From: Caldifarciminota bacterium
Lineage (GTDB): Bacteria > Hydrothermota > Tepidihabitantia > SM23-42
Direction of reading: 5' to 3'
Length of the DNA stretch: 34,345 nucleotides
NCBI GenBank assembly: GCA_020343455.1
Contig: CP070795.1
Span: forward strand, 1,401,000 to 1,435,344
Of the stretch, positions 1 through 8,707 are shown in pieces. Every line of letters begins with the position of its first letter. Position 1 is the first letter of the stretch. The translations under genes were made by a program, and so were the position numbers. The notes beneath the pieces were generated by a model, which had not been told where the DNA came from, did no database searches, and saw nothing but the letters and a program-made list of their open reading frames with translations.

Positions 1-419
1 GTATTATTGGATGAAATAATATGTATGCCATGGGAAGCTCCGGCATTGATACCGTCCAGTACGACGAGCAGATTGGCCGTAGACGGAGGGTTTGCTCCGG
101 CCCAGGTTCCCGGCACTGAAAACCCATCGATCAGGACACCTGCCTGGTCAGTGAGGATCGGTAGTCCAGAATCGGGCATGATGACGTAAGGCGGTGCCGC
201 CGGGATATTGAACACAATCGTATCAGGCCCCGGACTGAAATTCGCTCCGTTCATGCACCATCTCAGACTGCCCGGGTTATTGTCATCTGGCGCTGTCCGC
301 GTGACCGTGAAAATCGCACCTTCGACACGCACTGGAATCGTCAATAGTATTAGAATGAGAAAAAACAAGACACATGAATATCTTTCTTTTCTGTGGATCG
401 AACTACGATAATTGATCAT
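1..419 (-). CDS. Secreted right-handed beta-helix protein, N-terminal part (3' end outside window)
   Basis: About 139 residues are visible from an ATG at 419 and the frame stays open to the window edge. GGAGG lies 4 nt upstream of the ATG and a consensus promoter precedes it. The N terminus is a signal peptide: a basic stretch, then a hydrophobic run VLFFLILILLTIPV at about residues 18-31. The mature part begins FTVTRTAPDDNNPGSLRWCM and continues PGPDTIVFNI, the typical start of parallel beta-helix (Pbl/CSLREA-like) surface proteins, where 'TVTNTxDSGPGSLRxAIxxAN ... PGxDTIxFN' is the family pattern. It is probably exported to the envelope or outside. The substrate cannot be predicted and the repeat region is outside the window. 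Confidence 0.75.
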   Translation of the reverse strand, partial: MINYRSSIHRKERYSCVLFFLILILLTIPVRVEGAIFTVTRTAPDDNNPGSLRWCMNGANFSPGPDTIVFNIPAAPPYVIMPDSGLPILTDQAGVLIDGFSVPGTWAGANPPSTANLLVVLDGINAGASHGIHIISSNN

Positions 420-444
420 ACCACCTCCCTTTGATGTTTAATCG

Positions 445-472
445 AGTATAGAAGAATATCACATTATGTCAA
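445..472 (-). promoter_or_regulatory. Promoter of the beta-helix gene
   Basis: On the minus strand TTGACA (472-467) is followed by a 16-nt spacer and TATACT (450-445). Predicted transcription start is near 438, giving a leader of about 19 nt that contains GGAGG. It has the same geometry as seven other promoters in the window. Confidence 0.8.
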
Positions 473-548
473 GTATTAATTTCTTCGAGACGCAAACAGG
501 ATGAATGCGCTCCGTGTACTATTCTTATGTGTGCTACATCGAGTAGAA

Positions 549-2081
549 CTACGCCCGTCCGTATGTGACAGTCGTGCGCGCAAGCCACTCAGCTACAGAC
601 GGCCTCAGATGACCGGGCAATAATCGCCACTGCCAGTTATCTCTTTGACCAGCCGGACAGTTCATTCGTGCGCTGCTGCCAAGACCGAGGATATCCTGCA
701 TCGGGATGATCGTAGTATCGGCCACCGACGACATCGCCAGACGGATAACCTCCTCATGCACAACCTGGGCACTGACCCTTCTACCCAGATAGGCAAAGAG
801 CCTTTGTTTTTCAGCCTTCGACGCCTCGTTCATGAACCAACCCCGCACCGTATTGTTATCATGGGTACCTGTATATACTACACAATTACGGACATGATTG
901 TGCACCAGGTATGGATTTGCTGAGCCACCATCACCAAAGGCGAAGAGCATCACCTTCATTCCCGGAATATTATGACGCCACATTACTTCACGCACATCGG
1001 GTGTGATCGTACCAAGGTCCTCGGCAATGATCGGGATCCTCCGTAACTTTTTTCGAAGGATGGACAGGAATCCATCGACCGGAACCTTCACCCACTTGCC
1101 GCTCTTTGCCGTCTTCGCCGCTGACCGCACCTGCCAGAAGGCGACGAACCCTCTGAAGTGATCGAGCCTCGCACAGTCAAAGATCTTCAGGCTGTGCGCT
1201 ATGCGCTGGATCCACCATTCAAAGCCTGTTCTCCTAAGTGCATGCCAATCATATACCGGATTCCCCCATAACTGCCCGGTCTCACTGAAGTAGTCAGGCG
1301 GTACCCCTGACACGAAGAGAGGTCTAGAATCCTTGTTCAGTTTGAAGATCCGCCGATGGGACCAGACATCTACACTGTTAAAATCGACGTAGATCGGAAC
1401 ATCACCAATGATATTCATGCCTGCGTCATTGCAGTAAGACTTGAGTGCTACCCATTGTTTCCAGAAAACATATTGAAGGAATTCTTCCCTCTCCATCGTT
1501 CGTTTGAGCGTTTTCCTCAAAGATTCAAGCGCTTTGGCATCACGGTCTTTTATCTTAGCCGGCCATTGTATCCATGACCTGCGCTCCTGACTCTCTCTCA
1601 GGGCAATGAAGAGCGCATAATCATCCAACCACGAGCTGTTCTCTTCACAGAACCGCAGGTAGTCGTCAGGCCTCTCTCTGTTACTCTTGAACCGCTCGTA
1701 TGCTCTTTCGAATAAGCGGTCCTTGAACCGGAACACCGCGGCAAAGTTGGCCTTGCGCTGAGAGAAGCGCGGTAGCGCATCAAGGTCGGCATTCTTCAGC
1801 TGGCCGTCGCGCACCATCAGTTCAGGACTGATCAAGTACTTGTTGAAGGCGAACGCCGACATACAATTGTAAGGTGATTGCTCGTGCGGATAATCTACCG
1901 GGGTAAGGGGCAGAACCTGCCAGTAGCGCTGCTTTGATTTGATCAAGAAATCCGCGAACCTGTACGCTCCAGGCCCAAGATCTCCGATCCCGAATCTGGA
2001 AGGCAGTGATGTCACATGAAGCAATATACCGCTGCCCCTCTTTCCGATAGCATCGTGCCCGTACTCTTTATTATTTCTCAT
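549..2081 (-). CDS. malQ: 4-alpha-glucanotransferase (amylomaltase, GH77)
   Basis: MalQ transfers 1,4-alpha-glucan segments between maltodextrins in glycogen/maltodextrin metabolism in the cytoplasm. The 510 aa length is normal for the short bacterial form. The N terminus has GILLHVTSLPSRFGIGDLG (18-36). The three GH77 catalytic acids are in place: nucleophile D307 in RLDHFRGF, acid/base E354 in IIAEDLG, and D408 in GTHDNN. The 250s loop VSGVPPDYFSETGQLWGNP is also present. The ATG overlaps the last 11 nt of glgB (ATGAGAAATAA), with only a weak ribosome site, so translation is probably coupled to glgB. No convincing terminator follows in the 129-nt gap. Pairing with a branching enzyme suggests glycogen building or remodelling. 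Confidence 0.96.
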   Translation of the reverse strand: MRNNKEYGHDAIGKRGSGILLHVTSLPSRFGIGDLGPGAYRFADFLIKSKQRYWQVLPLTPVDYPHEQSPYNCMSAFAFNKYLISPELMVRDGQLKNADLDALPRFSQRKANFAAVFRFKDRLFERAYERFKSNRERPDDYLRFCEENSSWLDDYALFIALRESQERRSWIQWPAKIKDRDAKALESLRKTLKRTMEREEFLQYVFWKQWVALKSYCNDAGMNIIGDVPIYVDFNSVDVWSHRRIFKLNKDSRPLFVSGVPPDYFSETGQLWGNPVYDWHALRRTGFEWWIQRIAHSLKIFDCARLDHFRGFVAFWQVRSAAKTAKSGKWVKVPVDGFLSILRKKLRRIPIIAEDLGTITPDVREVMWRHNIPGMKVMLFAFGDGGSANPYLVHNHVRNCVVYTGTHDNNTVRGWFMNEASKAEKQRLFAYLGRRVSAQVVHEEVIRLAMSSVADTTIIPMQDILGLGSSARMNCPAGQRDNWQWRLLPGHLRPSVAEWLARTTVTYGRA

Positions 2082-3981
2082 CGTTCTGCTTCTTTAAGTA
2101 GACGACCGAAAGTGGGGGAAGCGTGACCGCTATCGAATACCGGAGGCCGTGTCTCGATTCCTCCCTCGCCTCAACCCCGCCGAGATTACCAAGGCCGCTT
2201 CCGCCATATTCCTTTGCGTCGCTATTGAGTAATTCCCTCCAATATCCGCGCGATGGTACGCCGATCCGGTAGTTATGCCGCGGAACCGGCGTGAAGTTCC
2301 CGGCGACGAGTAGATTATCTGCCGGATCATGCGCCTTACGAAGAAAGGTAATCACACTCTCTTCCCAATTCCCCACATCTATCCACTCGAACCCGACGCC
2401 TTCGAAATCAACTGCGTGCAGGGCAGATTCTTCTCTGTATACTTTGTGCAGGTCCGTGACCAAATTCTGAATACCTTTATGCGGAGCGTGTTCGAGCAGG
2501 TCCCAATCGAGGCTGCGATCGTGCCCCCATTCACGCCACTGACCAAACTCACTCCCCATAAAGAGAAGTTTCTTACCCGGATGTGCGTACATATATGCCA
2601 GTAGCAGCCGCATAGTAGCGAACTTTTGCCAATCGTCACCCGGCATCTTGCTAATCAACGAACCTTTGCCATGAGTTACCTCATCATGAGAAAGCGCCAG
2701 AATGAAATTCTCATAGAACGCATACCATATGCTGAAAGTCAACTGCTCGTGGTGGTATTTTCTATGGATCGGATTTCTCGAAAGATAATCGAGTGTATCA
2801 TGCATCCATCCCATATTCCACTTCATGCCGAATCCGAGGCCGCCGATATAGGTCGGACGTGAGACCATTGGCCACGTAGTGGACTCTTCGGCAATCGTCT
2901 GAACATCCGGATATTCCTTATATACGGTTTCATTCAACTTTCGCAAGAAATCAATGGCCTCAAGATCCTCACGCCCTCCATACCGGTTCGGAATCCATTC
3001 CCCATCCCTTCGTGAGTAATCAAGGTACAACATCGAAGCAACAGCATCGACCCGCAGACCGTCGATGTGGTATTTGTCGAACCAGAATATCGCGCTGCTT
3101 ATCAGAAAATTCCGGACTTCGTTACGGCCGTAATTGAATATATAACTGTTCCAGTCGGGGTGCAATCCCTTTCTCGGATCAGCATGTTCATACAAATGCG
3201 TGCCATCATAGTAGGCCAGTCCGTAATCATCGGACGGAAAGTGGGACGGAACCCAATCGAGTATCACACCAATGTTGTTCGCATGAAGATGTTCAACGAA
3301 AAACATGAAGTCCTGCGGCGTACCGTATCGGCTCGTCGGAGCAAAATATCCAAGCACTTGATATCCCCAGGATCCGTAGAATGGATGTTCCATCACCGGA
3401 AGGAGTTCGACGTGAGTAAAACCTGTCTTCTTTATGTATTTTACCAGTTTTCGGGCGACATCGCGGTAATTGAGAAACGCTTCGCCGTCGCGCATCCATG
3501 AACCGATGTGCATCTCGTAAACCGAACAGGGTCTGTCAAGTGCATTATGTTCTTTTCTGTTTTTCATCCACGCATCGTCCTTCCATTCATGCTTGAGATC
3601 CCAGACAATACTCGCGGTTCTTGGAGGCTGTTCCCAAAAGAAAGCAAAGGGATCCCCCTTGTCTCTCCTGTAATCGTAATATTTTGAAACGATATGGTAT
3701 TTGTACAGAGCACCTTGACCCACACCGGGTAAGAATCCTTCCCATATGCCTGAACCATCCCACCGGACACTCAGAGGATGTGCCTTAGGATCCCAGCCGT
3801 TGAAATCTCCAACGACCGACACAGACCCCGCGCTCGGCGCCCACACCGCAAAGTACGTTCCCTCCTTCTGTCCGCTCTCTGTAATATGTGCGCCCAGTTT
3901 CTCATATATCCTGAAATGGTAGCCTTCCTTGAATAAGTAAATATCGTGATCCGTGATCGGAGTCTTCCCAATAGCCGTCAT
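2071..3981 (-). CDS. glgB: 1,4-alpha-glucan branching enzyme (GH13_9)
   Basis: GlgB introduces alpha-1,6 branches into glycogen. At 636 aa it is the short type with one N-terminal CBM48 (about 40-110, with VWAPSAGSVSVVGDFNGWD) and lacks the extra N1 module of the 730-aa enterobacterial form. Catalytic residues are visible: nucleophile D312 in GLRVDAV, acid/base E365 in TIAEES, and H432-D433 in SHDEVTHGKG. The C-terminal beta-sandwich runs from about 540 to 630. Its ATG overlaps the stop of the AlkD-like gene by 4 nt (ATGA), and malQ overlaps its 3' end, so three genes are tightly coupled. No glgA, glgC or glgP is present in the window. Confidence 0.97.
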   Translation of the reverse strand: MTAIGKTPITDHDIYLFKEGYHFRIYEKLGAHITESGQKEGTYFAVWAPSAGSVSVVGDFNGWDPKAHPLSVRWDGSGIWEGFLPGVGQGALYKYHIVSKYYDYRRDKGDPFAFFWEQPPRTASIVWDLKHEWKDDAWMKNRKEHNALDRPCSVYEMHIGSWMRDGEAFLNYRDVARKLVKYIKKTGFTHVELLPVMEHPFYGSWGYQVLGYFAPTSRYGTPQDFMFFVEHLHANNIGVILDWVPSHFPSDDYGLAYYDGTHLYEHADPRKGLHPDWNSYIFNYGRNEVRNFLISSAIFWFDKYHIDGLRVDAVASMLYLDYSRRDGEWIPNRYGGREDLEAIDFLRKLNETVYKEYPDVQTIAEESTTWPMVSRPTYIGGLGFGMKWNMGWMHDTLDYLSRNPIHRKYHHEQLTFSIWYAFYENFILALSHDEVTHGKGSLISKMPGDDWQKFATMRLLLAYMYAHPGKKLLFMGSEFGQWREWGHDRSLDWDLLEHAPHKGIQNLVTDLHKVYREESALHAVDFEGVGFEWIDVGNWEESVITFLRKAHDPADNLLVAGNFTPVPRHNYRIGVPSRGYWRELLNSDAKEYGGSGLGNLGGVEAREESRHGLRYSIAVTLPPLSVVYLKKQNDEK

Positions 3982-4757
3982 ATCCTTCCCATTACCTTAC
4001 GCCTCTGTTGGGGTGTGAACCGCTCAATGGCATATCTGAGTGCCCTTCTGGGCATCTCACGCTTATGCCTTTCCACGTAGCGTAGTACCTGTGACGGAAA
4101 GCGTATGCTCGCGTCCTTCAACATCCAACCGTAGCCATTCTGCACCAGGTAATCTTCATCCTTCATAAGCGCATCGGCTATATTGAAGGCAAAATCCAAT
4201 TGCTCGCCCATTCGCAGTGAATATATCATGATAACCGCAGCACCCCTCCTGAGCCATCTATTCTTGGAACCCGTCCATGCACGAACGTCCGGCAGGAATT
4301 CCGGAAATCTGTGCAAGAAAACCCCAAATGCATGGCGGCAAAAATCGTCACATGAACCCCAATTTGCGACATACCTCTTAAGCCAGAGTTCAAACAATCG
4401 AAAATCCCGGGGAGCATACTGCCTTTGCATACGATAAGCCCAGGCAAACGCAATTGTCTTCTCTTCACTGTATCTGGACCGCAACAGCTCTTCGCAAATG
4501 CCAAAAATCGTCTTCTTGTTCTCCTTTCTTATCTTCTTGAAGAAATCGGCAGCGATCTTGCGTACCCTCTTAGCCCTGACGCCGTATAACAGAATACCTT
4601 CCTTGAAATACGCCTCTGCACCTCTGCGATATTTCTCGTCAACATGCTTTTTCAACTCGCGTGCTATTGCATCCCGGATTCCTTTACTGTCGAAGCGGCC
4701 GCAAGACTCGTTATCTCTGCTCTTCACCGATCCCATTATACGGATAAAATGAGCCAA
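3978..4757 (-). CDS. DNA alkylation repair protein, AlkD-like DNA glycosylase
   Basis: AlkD-family proteins are helical HEAT-like-repeat glycosylases that remove positively charged alkylated bases such as N3- and N7-alkylpurines. The protein is 259 aa. The active-site trio of Bacillus AlkD (Trp109, Asp113, Arg148) has matches at W133 and D137 in ANWGSCDDFC and R171 in RWLRRGAAV, with the right spacing, so it is probably active. The start is uncertain: the TTG at 4757 lies 1 nt after the upstream stop, and an in-frame ATG at 4736 is the alternative; neither has a strong ribosome site. A repair gene between a methyltransferase gene and glgB, with a 4-nt overlap to glgB, is an odd operon partner. 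Confidence 0.88.
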   Translation of the reverse strand: MAHFIRIMGSVKSRDNESCGRFDSKGIRDAIARELKKHVDEKYRRGAEAYFKEGILLYGVRAKRVRKIAADFFKKIRKENKKTIFGICEELLRSRYSEEKTIAFAWAYRMQRQYAPRDFRLFELWLKRYVANWGSCDDFCRHAFGVFLHRFPEFLPDVRAWTGSKNRWLRRGAAVIMIYSLRMGEQLDFAFNIADALMKDEDYLVQNGYGWMLKDASIRFPSQVLRYVERHKREMPRRALRYAIERFTPQQRRKVMGRI

Positions 4758-4758
4758 C

Positions 4759-5517
4759 TCAATGGGCTTCTCGAAGATCAGGTTTCTTCAATGCCTCAAT
4801 GATTAACACATTCCCCCCTTCTGCATAGTCAGAGGAATCGTATCCCCCATATTCGTGAACTATTTGAAAACCAGCTTCATGTAACATAATCCTGATTCCC
4901 CTCTGACTTACAAAACCTACAAGACCCATCTCTTCGACACGCTTACGCATCTTTCCAGAGTCGTGAACTTCGTACAAAATTGTCACTCGGTAGCGGTCTT
5001 TGCCGTATGACTGAGTGCTAACGAACCTGCGAATAGATCTCTTCACCGACCGACGTTCACCTGCAACGGAGTTCTGATGCACTTTCGGTCGAGCGCCTGC
5101 GAGGTCAAAAATGAAACGTCCGCCGGGCTCCAGGTGACGGGAAATGTTTCTGAGCGCGGCAAGCCGGTAACCATCATCAAGAAAATGATCGAATACGCCC
5201 GACATCAAGGCGAAGCCGAACGTCCGGTCGAATCTGAATGATCGTGCCTCGCCTGCATTGAGTATGATACGATCAGCAATGTCCTTCTGCTTTCTTAGCT
5301 TTTTTCTGAATTCTCTCCGCATGGCAGGCGACGGCTCTACGCAGAAAACGCGACATCCCTTCTCTGCTAGAGGAAGAGCGATGCGCCCCGTGCCAGCGCC
5401 AATATCAAGTATTTCCTTGATGCCAGATGCGCACCTTAAGAAAAACCCGATGTTGGGCTTCTTGTCAAAAAGATCATAGAGATACGCCGATCTCTCGTAA
5501 CTGCTACGGTATTTCAC
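4759..5517 (-). CDS. Class I SAM-dependent methyltransferase
   Basis: A 252-aa Rossmann-fold methyltransferase. Motif I is EILDIGAGTGRIALPLAEKG (about 35-54), the acidic residue of strand 2 is in CVEPSP, and GGRFIFDLAG forms the strand-5 region. The substrate is unknown. The start is GTG at 5517 with GGGAG only 2 nt upstream, so initiation may be weak. It is the first gene of a unit with the AlkD-like gene, glgB and malQ. The 78-nt gap upstream contains no promoter of the TTGAC-N16 kind found elsewhere, so transcription may continue from mscL. Confidence 0.85.
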   Translation of the reverse strand: MKYRSSYERSAYLYDLFDKKPNIGFFLRCASGIKEILDIGAGTGRIALPLAEKGCRVFCVEPSPAMRREFRKKLRKQKDIADRIILNAGEARSFRFDRTFGFALMSGVFDHFLDDGYRLAALRNISRHLEPGGRFIFDLAGARPKVHQNSVAGERRSVKRSIRRFVSTQSYGKDRYRVTILYEVHDSGKMRKRVEEMGLVGFVSQRGIRIMLHEAGFQIVHEYGGYDSSDYAEGGNVLIIEALKKPDLREAH

Positions 5518-5595
5518 GGCTCCCAGATGAATCTATGTTTCTGCCCCACGCGTCCACCCTCATGACCGTAGGATATACCCCGGGAAATCCCTTCG

Positions 5596-6048
5596 TTAAC
5601 CTTTCAGCTCGGATGTACAGAACGGACAGCGCACGGCTTTGATCGATACTGAGGACTGGCAGAACGGGCAGGTCTTCGTCGTCGGTTCAGCAGCCGGTTC
5701 CTCCTTCTTTCTCTTCATTTTATTGATACCGCGGATGACAAGAAAGACGGCAAAGGCAACGATAATGAAGCTGATGATGGTATTGATGAAGGTGCCGTAG
5801 TTAATCGATACTGCGCCCGCTGCTTGCGCTTCAGTCAGCGAGGCATAGGGACCAGCAGCAGGCCCCTCCTTGAGTACCACGAACAGGTTGGAGAAATCAA
5901 CATTACCCAATAGCAAACCGATGGGCGGCATGATAACATCTGACACAAGCGATTTTACGATCGTTCCAAACGCCGCACCAATGATAATCCCCACTGCCAT
6001 GTCGACCACGTTGCCCCGCATGGCGAATTCCTTGAATTCCTTGAACAT
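5596..6048 (-). CDS. mscL: Large-conductance mechanosensitive channel MscL with C-terminal zinc ribbon
   Basis: MscL is a homopentameric inner-membrane channel that opens under membrane tension during osmotic downshock. The protein is 150 aa (usual about 136). The first helix is [22 protein letters not shown]1 ends near residue 45, and TM2 is at about 90-106 ([15 protein letters not shown]). After the basic cytoplasmic segment it adds CPFC (127-130) and CPFC (141-144), a four-cysteine zinc-ribbon-like tail that some MscL homologues also carry. The ribosome site AGGGGGTG precedes the ATG. It starts 11 nt after the HAD gene stop, so the two form an operon. Confidence 0.95.
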   Translation of the reverse strand: MFKEFKEFAMRGNVVDMAVGIIIGAAFGTIVKSLVSDVIMPPIGLLLGNVDFSNLFVVLKEGPAAGPYASLTEAQAAGAVSINYGTFINTIISFIIVAFAVFLVIRGINKMKRKKEEPAAEPTTKTCPFCQSSVSIKAVRCPFCTSELKG

Positions 6049-6059
6049 AAAACACCCCC

Positions 6060-6767
6060 TTAGTTATCCAATGCCAGAAGTTCATGTATTCCGTCTATCT
6101 GAAGATCGGCATATTGACCCGCCCTCGCAATGCGTTCGGGCCAGAAATTCTTGATGACATGAACCGTCATCACAGTCGTCATCCCAACCTCTTTTGCACC
6201 ACGCAATTCATCGCTGCCCCCATCACCCACATATAAACAATCACCGGGGCGCACATTCAACGCCTTCACGCACGCCTCATATATTTCCCGTTCAGGCTTG
6301 AAATACCCGACCCGACACGAGAAGATCACGGCGTCGAAAAACGGTTTCAGCGGCGAAATCTCCCAACCGTCTATCTCGGTCATATCGGCATTGCTGATGA
6401 GTCCGAGCCTCTTTCCTGAAGTCTTCAAAGTGCGCAGCGTATTCAATGTCGGTTCTTCGATATTGGTCAGTGCATAGCGAAAACGTTCAATGCGGTTTTT
6501 CACGGCAATCTCGATCGTCCGGGTAAGTATCGCAGGATCGATGGCGTGAGCCATCTTCTCGATGATCTTGAAGGGATCGGTCATTTCTCCGCGCAGCCGC
6601 TCTGCGGAATGATGCAGGAGTTGCTCGTTCCAATCTCGTCGCGAGACACCAAGGATCTCACTCGTACTCCTGCCCGGCACGCGCATGATATCGGCCGATG
6701 TCAAGGTATGGAACAGATCGAATATGACGGCCCGGAATTTATTGAGATCTATTCTCACAGTGACCAT
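6060..6767 (-). CDS. HAD-superfamily hydrolase
   Basis: A 235-aa haloacid-dehalogenase-type phosphatase/hydrolase. Motif I is [11 protein letters not shown] (about 14-24). The first Asp (nucleophile) is kept, while the usual second Asp is Phe, as in many 'FDLFHTL' subfamily members. Motif II is [12 protein letters not shown], motif III the Lys in [12 protein letters not shown], and motif [16 protein letters not shown]. The substrate is unknown. The ATG at 6767 has only GAGG 8 nt upstream. The 110-nt leader region (6768-6877) shows no clear promoter. Confidence 0.88.
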   Translation of the reverse strand: MVTVRIDLNKFRAVIFDLFHTLTSADIMRVPGRSTSEILGVSRRDWNEQLLHHSAERLRGEMTDPFKIIEKMAHAIDPAILTRTIEIAVKNRIERFRYALTNIEEPTLNTLRTLKTSGKRLGLISNADMTEIDGWEISPLKPFFDAVIFSCRVGYFKPEREIYEACVKALNVRPGDCLYVGDGGSDELRGAKEVGMTTVMTVHVIKNFWPERIARAGQYADLQIDGIHELLALDN

Positions 6768-6877
6768 GACGAAAGCCTCAGATCAAACATGCCTCACTAC
6801 CGGGCAGAAAGATCACCGACACCTGAAATAGCGTAGTTAAGAGTCATTCCCTTGCCTAATCTGCAGACAAATCTGCT

Positions 6878-7666
6878 TCATGCCCGAACCGTCTTCTTAC
6901 AGGTGACCATACGTACGGAGTTGAATGGAACATAGTAGCCGCTGTCACGCAATTGCCTTTCCATTTCACTTTTCATCCTGGTATACACCTCATCATAAAT
7001 CCGTACCCTTTCCTCTTCATCAATGGTACGTTTCTGTTTCACATATCCTCGCGCGTACAGTGTGATGGCTTTTTCGGCGGCAACGCGATCCCACCGTACG
7101 TCAAGGGCACGTTCACAACGCTTCATCACTCGCAGAGACATCCCTTGTAGGAACGCATCAAACTCCTCGAAGGGGATTTCATCGAGGAGGACCAACACAC
7201 CTTCCTCACGCAGGACGCGCGACGCTTCCCTGAGGGCTTCACATATACCACTGTCACCGAACCCGATCCTTATATCCTGCAGGCCGAGAAAACAACTCAC
7301 CGAAGAGAATACACCACCGGCAAAGGGCATGTTCCTTGCATCCGCTTGCACCAAGGATGCCTTGACTCCAGCCTCGGCTAGCAACGATCTTATCATACGG
7401 TGCGGACCTGTATAGTCTATGTTCAAGCCGAACAATTCTTTGTCCGGAAAGCGCCAGCCGAGCTGCGCCAGAAACGTTCCATAACCGCAGCAGAAATCAA
7501 GATGCGGGCCTGCCGGTGATACGGGCATATTTGCCGTCGCCCATCTTTGCGTCCCACCCCAGCCAATGTCCAAGCCGTCTATGATCTTCGGCGTCGGGTC
7601 ACAATCTTCCGTGAACCAATCCCGCAATTTCCTCTCTTTTTCAATGACGATCGATTCTGGGATCAT
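6878..7666 (-). CDS. Class I SAM-dependent methyltransferase (Methyltransf_11-like)
   Basis: 262 aa. Motif I is LDFCCGYGTFLAQLG (56-70), followed by FGLNIDYTGPH, then ADARNMPFAGGVFSSVSC, the motif II/'NAxxLPF' region of UbiE-like enzymes, and EEGVLVLLDE. The long C-terminal part (about 180-262) is helical and charged. The substrate is unknown. The ATG at 7666 has no recognisable ribosome site. The gene follows the transglutaminase gene by 60 nt and may be the last gene of the unit started by the promoter at 9807-9834. Confidence 0.85.
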   Translation of the reverse strand: MIPESIVIEKERKLRDWFTEDCDPTPKIIDGLDIGWGGTQRWATANMPVSPAGPHLDFCCGYGTFLAQLGWRFPDKELFGLNIDYTGPHRMIRSLLAEAGVKASLVQADARNMPFAGGVFSSVSCFLGLQDIRIGFGDSGICEALREASRVLREEGVLVLLDEIPFEEFDAFLQGMSLRVMKRCERALDVRWDRVAAEKAITLYARGYVKQKRTIDEEERVRIYDEVYTRMKSEMERQLRDSGYYVPFNSVRMVTCKKTVRA

Positions 7667-7726
7667 GTTATTCGATTCACGTCTGATATGTGGACCGCCG
7701 TGCGCGCGTTGGAGATCCGCTGACGT

Positions 7727-8692
7727 CTAAGGAGACCAGTCGGCCGGCATCCGTAACCGCTCATTCGATTCATACGTTGATCTGATCTCTGTGAATGCCT
7801 GATCTCCATTCGTTATCAATTCCGCGATCTTGTCGAGAAGTTTATAATCCTCCCTGGCGACCTCAACATCTGGTCCTGCCATGAGTGCGTTGCAGTCCCA
7901 CGGCAAGACCTCCAGGTTGTTCAATGCCATGAAGTCGCGTACCAGGTCACCCTGCACAAACCACAGACCTTTCATATCGAATATGCCGCACAGATCCGGA
8001 TCGATCGCCCCGGTGCGACACTGCTGCCAGGCTTGCCCTCCACTCAAGAACTTCCCCGGCGGCACATCGCACGGGGCGAAGTCGATCTTAAGAGTCGCCA
8101 CCTGGAGGCTGTCGAGCTGGGCGTCGACCTGTACCCAGCGCCTCTCCTGGTCGCTCCAGTACTCGCAAATCCAATGATCCATGTACTTTCCAGGCGTAAA
8201 ATACGTACCGAACCCGCAACGCGCCCGTGCAGGAATGCCTTTATATTTCAATAAAGCACAGAGTAAGACCGAGTGGTCCCGGCAATTTCCAACGACACGC
8301 ATTTCCGGTTCACGTGCCGCCGTTAGCGGCCGGCCATCCAATTCAACGATCCGAGCCAGGATCCTTTCAACTTTGCGTAGATTGACCTCCTTTTTTCTAT
8401 CTTCTGATAGCTTAACCCCATATGCCTCCGCCCAAAAAACATGGAGCATTACTCCTTGCACTACCTTGCATAGACCGGCGATATCATCTGGCAGATCCTC
8501 CAGCAGATACGAATACTCACCAAGGGCCGTAATTGTCCCAGGCTGCCTGTAGTAATCAAGCATCTTGGAAAGACCCTCTTCCCTTCCAGTCTTCGAAGTC
8601 ATGGTCTGAGCGAAGGCGCTCGTACCAAAAACGAAAACCAGAACGAGCGACATGGTGCGCAGAAGATCGATACACTGTATACGCATAAGCAT
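7727..8692 (-). CDS. Secreted transglutaminase-like (cysteine protease fold) protein
   Basis: 321 aa with a signal peptide (hydrophobic MSLVLVFVFGTSAFA, cleavage near residue 29). The transglutaminase-like core is visible: Cys137 in VGNCRDHSVLLCALLKYKG, His173 in YMDHWICEYW and Asp190 in WVQVDAQLD form the expected Cys-His-Asp triad. Bacterial homologues act as peptidases or isopeptidases; the actual substrate is unknown. The ATG at 8692 is supported by GGGAGG 5 nt upstream. That ribosome site lies just past the stop of the iron-sulfur gene, so the two are an operon. Confidence 0.87.
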   Translation of the reverse strand: MLMRIQCIDLLRTMSLVLVFVFGTSAFAQTMTSKTGREEGLSKMLDYYRQPGTITALGEYSYLLEDLPDDIAGLCKVVQGVMLHVFWAEAYGVKLSEDRKKEVNLRKVERILARIVELDGRPLTAAREPEMRVVGNCRDHSVLLCALLKYKGIPARARCGFGTYFTPGKYMDHWICEYWSDQERRWVQVDAQLDSLQVATLKIDFAPCDVPPGKFLSGGQAWQQCRTGAIDPDLCGIFDMKGLWFVQGDLVRDFMALNNLEVLPWDCNALMAGPDVEVAREDYKLLDKIAELITNGDQAFTEIRSTYESNERLRMPADWSP

Positions 8693-8707
8693 CTCACCCT
8701 CCCTTCC

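Noticed and set aside
645-923. Open frames on the plus strand opposite malQ and most other genes
   Set aside because: They lie antisense to clear enzymes, have no ribosome sites and their translations look like shadow sequence rich in Arg, Ser and His.
549-3981. Glycogen genes as part of a complete glycogen operon
   Set aside because: No glgA, glgC or glgP is in the window, so only branching and transglycosylation can be claimed.
6768-6877. Search for a promoter or RNA element before the HAD gene
   Set aside because: Only a short direct repeat AATCTGC is visible; no -35/-10 pair of the local type and no stable hairpin.
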